From Alphaproteobacteria bacterium (GTDB lineage: Bacteria; Pseudomonadota; Alphaproteobacteria; Puniceispirillales; Puniceispirillaceae): DNA of 11,070 nucleotides. The notes under the pieces are model-generated. The model had not been told where the DNA came from and searched no databases. It saw only the letters and a program-made list of their open reading frames with translations. Shown one piece after another: positions 1 through 6,079 of the stretch; positions within the stretch are counted from its first letter, which is position 1, and each line of letters starts with the position of its first letter. Where the stretch lies: contig WTHW01000022.1 in assembly GCA_011526395.1 (NCBI GenBank), positions 1 through 11,070 of the forward strand, written 5' to 3'. A program made the position numbers and the translations under genes.

Positions 1-780
1 CCCCATTTTGACATAGGCATCTGCTAGCCTGCTTGCCTTATTGCCAAAGTCAGCTGGTATATTTTGCAGGGGCCAATTCTCTCTATCGACAGAGATCGCA
101 TTGATGGTTGTTGGAATAGAGACTTGCGCACCAAGTGATTGCATTTTTTCTGCAAAGATCAAATTGGCATCATGGGCAAGAATACAGCCATCAATATGAC
201 CCTTTGTGACAGAGAGAAGCTTATCAGCGCCTTGTGAGAGCGCCATCAGGCAAATGATTTCCAAAGCTGTTTTTTTGGTATCGCCATCCCTGCCAGCGAG
301 GATTGCCTTATCGCCCTCATCAAGGATAAGCGCGGATATATCATGGTTTGAGACACTGCCTTCATAATGAGATGAGATGATTTTATCATTTGTGATGATA
401 GCTTTATCAGCGTCCTGCAAAGCATCGTAAGCTGCCTCAGATAGGTGCAAAATGGGAAGCGGCTTATCAAATAATTTTTCTGCCACAAGCGCGCCTAGCC
501 CTAAAATTTCCTCTGATTGAGAGAAAATAAGCGCTGCTGGCGCGAGGCCGGATAATGATAAGGATAGCAAGACACCACTGCCGCTACATGAGCCACGAGA
601 CGTGGGCATCATCACAATCTTGCCAGCCAAATTTGCGCCATATTGAGGGTGATGAATATCAATGATATCAGCGGTATCAGGACAAACGCCGCCCCAAAAG
701 CTAAGCCCTTCATCGCAGACTAAAATATCAGCGGCAACAGTGCCTGTGGTAAGCTTATATCCTATTTGCTGTGATGACAT
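1..780 (-). CDS. acnX: Aconitase X (AcnX), fused swivel plus catalytic domain, N-terminal part only
   Basis: The frame is open from an ATG at 780 to the left edge, giving 260 residues with no stop. Residues about 10-115 match the small swivel domain of aconitase X (DUF126), with LSFWGG at 26-31 and the serine-rich RGSCSGS at 62-68; a serine in this loop is conserved in the family. From about residue 150 the large catalytic domain (DUF521) begins, with LAGRDGD, HIDG at 195-198 and PTTINA at 223-228. The Fe-S cysteines expected further on lie outside the window. Bacterial AcnX with both domains in one chain includes cis-3-hydroxy-L-proline dehydratase, which yields pyrroline-2-carboxylate; other AcnX proteins act on other substrates, so the substrate is inferred only. 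AAGAGGT at 785-791 is a suitable ribosome binding site. It is divergent from the transporter/ProC-like pair. The family call is firm. Confidence 0.9.
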   Translation of the reverse strand, partial: MSSQQIGYKLTTGTVAADILVCDEGLSFWGGVCPDTADIIDIHHPQYGANLAGKIVMMPTSRGSCSGSGVLLSLSLSGLAPAALIFSQSEEILGLGALVAEKLFDKPLPILHLSEAAYDALQDADKAIITNDKIISSHYEGSVSNHDISALILDEGDKAILAGRDGDTKKTALEIICLMALSQGADKLLSVTKGHIDGCILAHDANLIFAEKMQSLGAQVSIPTTINAISVDRENWPLQNIPADFGNKASRLADAYVKMG

Positions 781-800
781 TGCGACCTCTTGAGAATATG

Positions 801-828
801 ATATCGCTAGTATGTCATAATATCGCTA
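801..828. repeat. Pair of 9-bp direct repeats in a divergent promoter region
   Basis: The sequence ATATCGCTA occurs at 801-809 and again at 820-828, 19 bases start to start, or about two helical turns. TATGTCATA, a near-palindrome, sits between them at 811-819. The block lies in the 103-base gap between the divergent acnX and transporter genes, where a regulator would be expected to bind. No convincing -35/-10 pair was found here. A regulatory role is inference. Confidence 0.35.
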
Positions 829-851
829 TGGCCCTCAAACAAAGTTATGGG

Positions 852-865
852 GCTTTAGTTAAAGC
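852..865. promoter_or_regulatory. Short inverted repeat upstream of the EamA transporter
   Basis: GCTTTA at 852-857 and TAAAGC at 860-865 form a perfect 6-bp inverted repeat with a 2-base centre. It ends five bases before the ribosome binding site AAGGAG (870-875) of the transporter. It could be an operator half-site pair. A loop of two bases is too tight for an RNA hairpin unless the stem opens. Weak evidence. Confidence 0.25.
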
Positions 866-883
866 GCCGAAGGAGCCTTAAAA

Positions 884-1753
884 ATGCCAAATAATGTGCG
901 CGCTATAATGATGATGATTGCTGGCATGTTTTTCTTCACATTAGGTGACCTGTTTTTAAAGCTGGCAACAACCGTCATGCCGCTTGGTATGGTGATGATT
1001 GCGCTTGGTCTTGGCATGTCTGTTTTATTCATGGCGATGATGGTGAGGGCGCGCATTCCGCTTTATCAAAAATCCTATTTCCATCATGCGCTAGTCATGC
1101 GCAGTGTTGGTGAAATGATTGGTGTTGTGGGTATGTTTATCGCACTTGCCTATGCGCCCTTATCATCCGTGACAGCCATTATGCAGTCATTGCCGCTTGT
1201 GCTGACAGCGATGGGCGCCTTGTTTTTAAAAGAGCCTGTGGGTGTGCGCAGGCTATCTGCGCTGATAGCTGGCTTTATTGGCGTTTTGATTATCATCCGC
1301 CCTGGCATGTCTGGTTTTGATATCTTTGCAAGCTTTACCTTGATAGGCGTTCTTGGCATGGCCATTCGTGATTTTGGCACGCGGATATTGCCATCTGATA
1401 TCTCAACGCTGGCTGTCTCTTTTTATGGGGCGGTTGCGATTACGCTGACTGGCTTTGTGATTATGATGATCACAAATGACTGGCATATGTCTGATGAAAC
1501 TGGGTTATATTTGTCTTTAGCTCTTGTGATTATGGCAAGTATTGGCACCATTATCGTAACGAACGCCATAAGGCTAGCAGATATGGCCCTTGTTAGCCCG
1601 TTCCGCTTTTCGCGCGTTGTTTTTGGTGTCGGTGCTGGCATTTTGTTTTTAGGTGAGAGCGTCGATAAGATGACTTTGTTAGGATCTGCGATTGTGGTGG
1701 GTGCAGGGTTATATAGCTGGATGCGCGAAGTGACATTGGCAAAAGCATCATAG
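884..1753 (+). CDS. DMT superfamily transporter, EamA family
   Basis: This is a 289-residue, strongly hydrophobic protein with about ten predicted membrane helices in two repeated halves, the normal length and layout of EamA (drug/metabolite transporter) proteins. The first half carries the typical stretch around residues 90-140: ALAYAPLSSVTAIMQ, then FLKEPVG and a helix ending in IIIRPG. The second half has the matching IGTIIVTNAIRLAD and FLGES elements. These proteins sit in the inner membrane and usually export or exchange small metabolites or amino acids; the substrate cannot be read from sequence. AAGGAG at 870-875, eight bases before the ATG, fixes the start. The ProC-like gene follows 44 bases later, so the two are probably co-transcribed and may act on related compounds, such as proline-like solutes. 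The protein is unusually rich in methionine. The family is certain, the substrate unknown. Confidence 0.9.
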   Translation: MPNNVRAIMMMIAGMFFFTLGDLFLKLATTVMPLGMVMIALGLGMSVLFMAMMVRARIPLYQKSYFHHALVMRSVGEMIGVVGMFIALAYAPLSSVTAIMQSLPLVLTAMGALFLKEPVGVRRLSALIAGFIGVLIIIRPGMSGFDIFASFTLIGVLGMAIRDFGTRILPSDISTLAVSFYGAVAITLTGFVIMMITNDWHMSDETGLYLSLALVIMASIGTIIVTNAIRLADMALVSPFRFSRVVFGVGAGILFLGESVDKMTLLGSAIVVGAGLYSWMREVTLAKAS

Positions 1754-1797
1754 ATAATCAGGCAACAAGGCCGAGATTTTAAGAAGGGGAAGGTGTC

Positions 1798-2523
1798 ATG
1801 AAAATTGGTGTTATTGGAACAGGGACCATTGCAACCGCTGTCATTCACGGTATTGCAGATGATGATCATCACATTTTTATCTCATCGCGCAATGCACAGA
1901 ATGCGAAAGTTTTATCAGATGCCTATGACAATGTGCTTATCTGTGAGAACCAAGATATCATTGATAAAAGTGATGTTATCTTCCTTGGGCTGATGCCAGA
2001 TGTGGCGACAAATATCCTGCCAGATTTATCCTTTCGGCAAGGGCAGACTGTCATATCCTTTATTGCTGATTTATCACTTGAAGCGGTGGGCGCACTTGTC
2101 ATGCCAGCAAAGGCGGCGGCGATGATGTTGCCATATCCCAATATTGCAAATGGCAATTCAGTGATACCAATGATGGGAGATAAGACGCTCATTGAGGAGA
2201 TTTTTGGCCAAAATAATGCGCTGACTGTTTTAAATTCCCAACAAGAAATCAATGCCCTGTTATGTGCGCAAGCTGTGTTATCACCTGTGGCAAAGATGGT
2301 AGATGATACAGCCAATTGGCTGGCAGAGAACGGTGTTGATAAGGCGCGCGGCGAGCCATTTTTACGCTTGCTTGTTGCTTCGAATTTACAAGAATTGCCT
2401 GCGGCTGAGTTATTGCACTCTTTGAATACTGAGGGTGGTTATAACCAAAGATTGCGCCAACATTTGGATGCAGCAGATATGCCACAAGCTCTATATGAGG
2501 GGTTAGACAAGCTGTCTGACTAA
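1798..2523 (+). CDS. Pyrroline-5-carboxylate reductase-like (ProC-like) NAD(P)-dependent oxidoreductase
   Basis: The 241-residue protein starts with a clear Rossmann dinucleotide fold, GVIGTGTIATA at 4-14. SSR at 29-31 follows the second strand, where ProC proteins often contact the NADPH phosphate. FLGLMPD (62-68) and MLPYPNIAN match the conserved core of the ProC N-terminal domain. The C-terminal part is divergent: the usual SGSGPAY motif of the ProC dimerisation domain is absent, and only a TEGG element near residue 213 recalls the family's SPGGTT segment. It is also shorter than typical ProC (about 270 residues). It may be a specialised imine reductase rather than the housekeeping proline enzyme. 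Lying opposite aconitase X, it could reduce pyrroline-2-carboxylate from 3-hydroxyproline to proline; this is inference. The GAAGGGGAAGG run just upstream provides a ribosome binding site. Confidence 0.75.
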   Translation: MKIGVIGTGTIATAVIHGIADDDHHIFISSRNAQNAKVLSDAYDNVLICENQDIIDKSDVIFLGLMPDVATNILPDLSFRQGQTVISFIADLSLEAVGALVMPAKAAAMMLPYPNIANGNSVIPMMGDKTLIEEIFGQNNALTVLNSQQEINALLCAQAVLSPVAKMVDDTANWLAENGVDKARGEPFLRLLVASNLQELPAAELLHSLNTEGGYNQRLRQHLDAADMPQALYEGLDKLSD

Positions 2524-2581
2524 ACCTGTCTTAAAGCGTTAAAATTTTATATTTAAAATCTTGCCATCATGACTGTTTCAT

Positions 2582-2609
2582 TCATAAGGTTGACGGAGAA
2601 ACCTTATGA
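2582..2609. promoter_or_regulatory. Perfect 10-bp inverted repeat before frmA (operator or leader hairpin)
   Basis: TCATAAGGTT at 2582-2591 is the exact reverse complement of AACCTTATGA at 2600-2609, with an 8-base spacer GACGGAGA. It ends five bases before the frmA ribosome binding site. As DNA it is a good dimer-binding operator. As RNA it would form a 10-bp stem with GGAG in the loop, hiding the in-frame ATG at 2606. It does not resemble the GC-tract operators of FrmR-type repressors as I know them. A weak promoter (TTGCCA at 2561-2566, CATAAG at 2583-2588, spacing 16) would put the -10 over the left arm. Confidence 0.55.
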
Positions 2610-2623
2610 TTTTGGGAGATGTC

Positions 2624-3733
2624 ATGAAAACGCGCGCTGCTGTTGCTTTTGAGGCTGGAAAGCCACTTGAAATTGTTGAAGTTGACCTTGAAGGGCCAAA
2701 AAAAGGTGAGGTGCTTGTTGAGATTATCGCAACAGGTGTTTGTCACACAGATGAATTCACACGCTCTGGCGCTGACCCAGAAGGGATATTCCCTGCCATC
2801 TTAGGTCATGAAGGTGCTGGCATTGTGCGCGAAATTGGTGAGGGTGTCACAACACTGGCAGTTGGCGATCATGTTATCCCGCTTTACACACCTGAATGCC
2901 GCGAATGTGAATATTGCCTACACCCGAAAACAAATCTGTGCCAGTCCATCCGCTCAACACAAGGGCAAGGCTTAATGCCAGATGGCACAACAAGATTTTC
3001 GTATAAAGGGCAGCCGATTTATCATTATATGGGCACATCGACCTTTGCGAACCATACTGTGGTGCCTGAAATTGCACTTGCCAAAATTAACAAGGACGCT
3101 CCTTTTGAATCAGTCTGTTATATCGGCTGTGGTGTCACAACAGGCATTGGCGCTGTTATCAATACTGCCAAAGTTGAAGCAGGATCGCGTGCGATTGTGT
3201 TTGGCCTTGGCGGTATTGGCTTGAATGTTATTCAAGGGCTGAAGATGATTGGCGCTAGCCAAATTGTCGGTGTTGATTTGAATGATGACAAACAAGAATG
3301 GGGTGAGCGTTTCGGGATGACTGATTTTGTGAACCCATCAAAAGTTGACGGTGATTTAACAGCCCATTTGGTTGAGGTCACAGGCGGCGGCGCTGATTAT
3401 ACATTTGAATGTATTGGCAATACAGATGTGATGCGCGTTGCATTGGAATCTGCCCATAAAGGATGGGGTGAGAGCATCATTATTGGCGTTGCTGGCTCTG
3501 GCCAAGAGATATCAACACGCCCGTTCCAGCTTGTCACAGGTCGTTCATGGCGTGGCACAGCCTTTGGCGGCGCAAGAGGGCGCACAGATGTGCCAAAATA
3601 TGTTGATTGGTATATGGATGGTCAGATTGAAATTGACCCAATGATCACACATACATTGCCGCTAGAGAAAATCAACGAAGCTTTTGATTTAATGCATGAC
3701 GGCAAATCAATTCGCGCTGTCATCAAATTCTAG
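2624..3733 (+). CDS. frmA: S-(hydroxymethyl)glutathione dehydrogenase (class III alcohol dehydrogenase)
   Basis: This NAD-dependent zinc enzyme oxidises S-hydroxymethylglutathione, formed from formaldehyde and glutathione, to S-formylglutathione in the cytoplasm. With the start at 2624 it is 369 residues, the same length as E. coli FrmA, and begins MKTRAAVAFE as that family does. Catalytic zinc ligands are C40 in GVCHTD, H62 in GHEGAG, and C169 in GCGVTTG. The structural zinc site is C92, C95, C98 and C106. The NAD site is GLGGIG at 194-199, with D218 binding the ribose. A further in-frame ATG at 2606 adds six residues but lies inside an inverted repeat; GGGAG at 2614-2618 favours 2624. frmB follows 13 bases after the stop. 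Annotation is secure. It may also reduce S-nitrosoglutathione, as class III enzymes do. Confidence 0.97.
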   Translation: MKTRAAVAFEAGKPLEIVEVDLEGPKKGEVLVEIIATGVCHTDEFTRSGADPEGIFPAILGHEGAGIVREIGEGVTTLAVGDHVIPLYTPECRECEYCLHPKTNLCQSIRSTQGQGLMPDGTTRFSYKGQPIYHYMGTSTFANHTVVPEIALAKINKDAPFESVCYIGCGVTTGIGAVINTAKVEAGSRAIVFGLGGIGLNVIQGLKMIGASQIVGVDLNDDKQEWGERFGMTDFVNPSKVDGDLTAHLVEVTGGGADYTFECIGNTDVMRVALESAHKGWGESIIIGVAGSGQEISTRPFQLVTGRSWRGTAFGGARGRTDVPKYVDWYMDGQIEIDPMITHTLPLEKINEAFDLMHDGKSIRAVIKF

Positions 3734-3746
3734 AGCGGGGATTATC

Positions 3747-4574
3747 ATGGAAAAAATAGCAAGTGCAAAGCTGTTTGGCGGTGCGCATGATGTATGGCGC
3801 CATAGCAGTGAGGTGCTAGGTGTTGATATGGAATTTGCGACCTTTATCCCAGAGGGAGAGGGCCCGTTTCCTGTTTTATATTTTCTATCTGGCCTGACAT
3901 GCACATGGGAAAATGCCGCCACCAAAGCAGGCGCACAGCAATTTGCCGCAAAGCATGGCATGATTCTTGTGTTCCCTGATACCTCACCACGCGGAGATGA
4001 TGTGGCAGATGATGACTCTTATGCACTTGGCAAGGGGGCTGGCTTTTACATGACAGCCACCAAAGCGCCATGGGCAGACCATTATAAAATGGACAGCTAT
4101 ATCATTGATGAATTAACAGCATTCGTGCCAAAGATTGCCCCTGTCACGGGCGGTAAAGCTGGCATTACAGGACATTCGATGGGCGGACATGGTGCGTTAA
4201 CATTGGCTATGAGATACCCTGATAGTTTCAAGAGTGTCTCTGCCTTTGCCCCTATTGTTGCGCCGACAAAAGTGCCATGGGGACGTGATATTTTTCACGC
4301 CTATTTGGGAGATGATGAGAGCGAGTGGGCAGCCTATGATGCTTGTGAGCTTTTGGTCAGCAATGGCTGGGATGGTGATATCCTTGTTGATGTTGGAAAG
4401 GCTGACCCCTTTTTAGAGGCGCAGTTAAAGCCAGACTTATTACAAAGCGCCGCGCAAAAAGCTGGTGTCGAATTGGAAATGCGTCTGCAAGAGGGGTATG
4501 ATCATAGCTATTATTTTGTGACCAGCTTTATTGAAGATCATATTACGTGGCATAAATCGCGACTTACAGCATAA
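3747..4574 (+). CDS. frmB: S-formylglutathione hydrolase
   Basis: This serine esterase splits S-formylglutathione into formate and glutathione, the step after FrmA. The protein is 275 residues, close to the usual length of 275-280. The alpha/beta-hydrolase (esterase D) landmarks are all present: the oxyanion-side segment FLSGLTCTWEN at about 46-56, the nucleophile elbow GHSMGGHG with S144, the acid D220 in GKADPFL, and the histidine H253 in GYDHSYYF. The ATG at 3747 has GCGGGG just upstream and gives the normal N-terminus. An in-frame ATG at 3696 would overlap the end of frmA by 38 bases and add residues foreign to the family, so it was not used. The 13-base gap from frmA and 10-base gap to the next gene show one operon. 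Confidence 0.97.
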   Translation: MEKIASAKLFGGAHDVWRHSSEVLGVDMEFATFIPEGEGPFPVLYFLSGLTCTWENAATKAGAQQFAAKHGMILVFPDTSPRGDDVADDDSYALGKGAGFYMTATKAPWADHYKMDSYIIDELTAFVPKIAPVTGGKAGITGHSMGGHGALTLAMRYPDSFKSVSAFAPIVAPTKVPWGRDIFHAYLGDDESEWAAYDACELLVSNGWDGDILVDVGKADPFLEAQLKPDLLQSAAQKAGVELEMRLQEGYDHSYYFVTSFIEDHITWHKSRLTA

Positions 4575-4584
4575 GGCACGCGCT

Positions 4585-5646
4585 ATGAGCCTGTTGAAAC
4601 ACACAACAGAATTTTGTGCCAGCTACGGGCTAGACGTGCCGATCATCATGGCGCCAATGGCAGGTGCTTGCCCTGTTGGTCTTGCCAGCGCGGTAAGTAA
4701 TGCAGGCGGTATGGGTGCATGTGGTGCGTTATTGATGGATGATGGTCAAATCCATGATTGGGCAAGCCAATTCAGAGATATGAGCAATGGCGCTTTTATG
4801 CTGAATAATTGGATAGAAGAGCCAGCACCAGCGCGCAACAAAAGACAAGAAGAGCAAATGCGCGCTTTTTTATCTGGCTTTGGGCCTGATGTTGCAAGAG
4901 ATGCAGGTGATGCGCCCTTATTATCATTTGATGCCCAATGCCAAGCCATGCTAGCGGCAAGGCCAACAGTGATATCTTCTATCATGGGGCTGTATGATGA
5001 GGATATGGTCCAGCAAATGAAGCAAAATGACATTCGCTGGTTTGCCACAGTCACGTCTGTGACAGAGGCAGTGGCGGCAGAAGAAGCAGGGGCAGATGCA
5101 CTGATTGTTCAGGGGCATGAGGCAGGTGGTCATCGCGGTAATTTTTTAACGCCAGCTGGCGAATCTGTGGGGCTGATGTCATTGATACCAGCTGTGGCAG
5201 ATGCTGTATCTATCCCGCTGATTGCCACAGGCGGGATTGCAGATAAAAGAAGTATTGCGGCGGCGATTATGCTTGGCGCCTCTGCTGTGCAAATTGGCAC
5301 AGGCTTACTGCGCGCGCCTGAAGCTGACATTGCGCCTGCATGGGCAGATGCTATTGCAACAGCCTTGCCAGAAGATACGGTGACAACAAGAGCCTATTCA
5401 GGAAAGTTAGGGCGCGCCATCAAGAATAAATATCTGGCTGAGATCCAAAAACCTGATGCGCCGGACCCTGCCCCCTATCCCATCCAGCGCGCTTTGACAG
5501 CTGGCATGCGTTCAAAAGCAAGTGCAGAGAATAATATTGATATGATGCAAGCATGGGCAGGACAATCAGCACGCCTTGCCCGTGATGATGAGGCCAGCGA
5601 TATCATCTCATCATTATGGTCTGAGGTGGTCGCGCAATTTGATTAG
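4585..5646 (+). CDS. Nitronate monooxygenase-like FMN protein (NMO/2-nitropropane dioxygenase family)
   Basis: The protein is 353 residues with the TIM-barrel signatures of the NMO family. PIIMAPMAGA (19-28) is the first FMN-binding strand. VQGHEAGGHRG (175-185), with H183 in the AGGH motif, marks the catalytic loop of class I enzymes. PLIATGGIAD (211-220) and GASAVQIGTG (231-240) form the phosphate-binding end of the barrel. Members oxidise alkyl nitronates to aldehydes plus nitrite, or act as NADH:quinone reductases; the substrate here is not known. FabK enoyl reductases share the fold but usually have other surrounding motifs. The ATG at 4585 is chosen over an in-frame ATG at 4531 inside frmB; TAAGG at 4572-4576 serves as ribosome binding site. 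As the third gene of the frm operon it may make or detoxify compounds linked to formaldehyde. Its stop overlaps the stop of the convergent cupin gene. Confidence 0.85.
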   Translation: MSLLKHTTEFCASYGLDVPIIMAPMAGACPVGLASAVSNAGGMGACGALLMDDGQIHDWASQFRDMSNGAFMLNNWIEEPAPARNKRQEEQMRAFLSGFGPDVARDAGDAPLLSFDAQCQAMLAARPTVISSIMGLYDEDMVQQMKQNDIRWFATVTSVTEAVAAEEAGADALIVQGHEAGGHRGNFLTPAGESVGLMSLIPAVADAVSIPLIATGGIADKRSIAAAIMLGASAVQIGTGLLRAPEADIAPAWADAIATALPEDTVTTRAYSGKLGRAIKNKYLAEIQKPDAPDPAPYPIQRALTAGMRSKASAENNIDMMQAWAGQSARLARDDEASDIISSLWSEVVAQFD

Positions 5647-6062
5647 TCGCTTTGGCTAGCGCTATCTTCATAATGATAGGTTACATCAGCAAAGCTGTCA
5701 GTTGGGAAAATCCAAATTAACTCCAGCGGCTCATCGCTTGTGTTCACAAGGCCATGTCGTTCATTTTCTGGAATATAGACAGCGTCATTTTCTCTGACAT
5801 CGCGCTTTGTGCCATCTGGTAGATGGAGCTGGCCTGTTCCTTTTTTGATGAAGTAGGCTTCTTGGGGCTGGTGCGTGTGAGGTGGTAATTCTGCGCCAGC
5901 TGGTAAAATCAAACAGCCAAGAGATAGCCCATGACTATTTTGAAGCGCTTTATCAACAAGGAAACAATAGCGCAAATCTTGTGAGGCACCGGCAGCGATC
6001 TCTTCAGGCGTATGTGTGTGCCATAGCGCTTCATCAATATTGGTGACTGTGATATCGGCCAT
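5643..6062 (-). CDS. Small cupin protein resembling the DMSP lyase DddK
   Basis: This is a 139-residue single-domain cupin. The metal site is H62, H64 and E68 in PHTHQPQEAYF, with H103 in NERHGL. GGAGG at 6071-6075, eight bases before the ATG at 6062, fixes the start; an upstream in-frame ATG at 6089 lacks a comparable site. Compared from memory with SAR11 DddK (metal ligands H56, H58, E62, H96; proposed catalytic Y64 and Y122), the metal ligands and both tyrosines (Y70 and Y129 here) fall in matching places. The segments GLSLG and WIFPTD.F..V.Y are shared, with nearly gapless spacing. DddK splits dimethylsulfoniopropionate into DMS and acrylate. However, this gene is the last of an M20-DpaL-M24 operon, 17 bases after the M24 stop, so it may act on another small zwitterion or regulate the pathway. 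The cupin call is certain, the lyase role speculative. Confidence 0.8.
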   Translation of the reverse strand: MADITVTNIDEALWHTHTPEEIAAGASQDLRYCFLVDKALQNSHGLSLGCLILPAGAELPPHTHQPQEAYFIKKGTGQLHLPDGTKRDVRENDAVYIPENERHGLVNTSDEPLELIWIFPTDSFADVTYHYEDSASQSD

Positions 6063-6070
6063 GAAGGCAC

Positions 6071-6075
6071 CCTCC
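6071..6075 (-). promoter_or_regulatory. Strong ribosome binding site of the cupin gene
   Basis: GGAGG on the minus strand lies eight bases before the ATG at 6062, in the 17-base gap after the M24 gene. It decides between this start and the ATG at 6089, which would overlap the M24 gene and add nine residues. Confidence 0.75.
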
Positions 6076-6079
6076 GAGG

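Noticed and set aside
1423..1872. Minus-strand open frame of 149 codons
   Set aside because: It lies antisense to the transporter and the start of the ProC-like gene, shows no family motif, and is rich in Thr/Ile/Pro as expected from reading a hydrophobic gene backwards.
2544..2559. ATTTTA/TAAAAT inverted repeat after the ProC-like gene, as a terminator
   Set aside because: It contains only A and T, has a weak stem, and lacks a following T-run; this composition is likely by chance in an AT-rich spacer.
4585..5646. Flavoprotein as the enoyl-ACP reductase FabK
   Set aside because: The fold is shared, but the HEAGGH motif, the 353-residue length and the lack of fatty acid genes nearby fit the nitronate monooxygenase group better.
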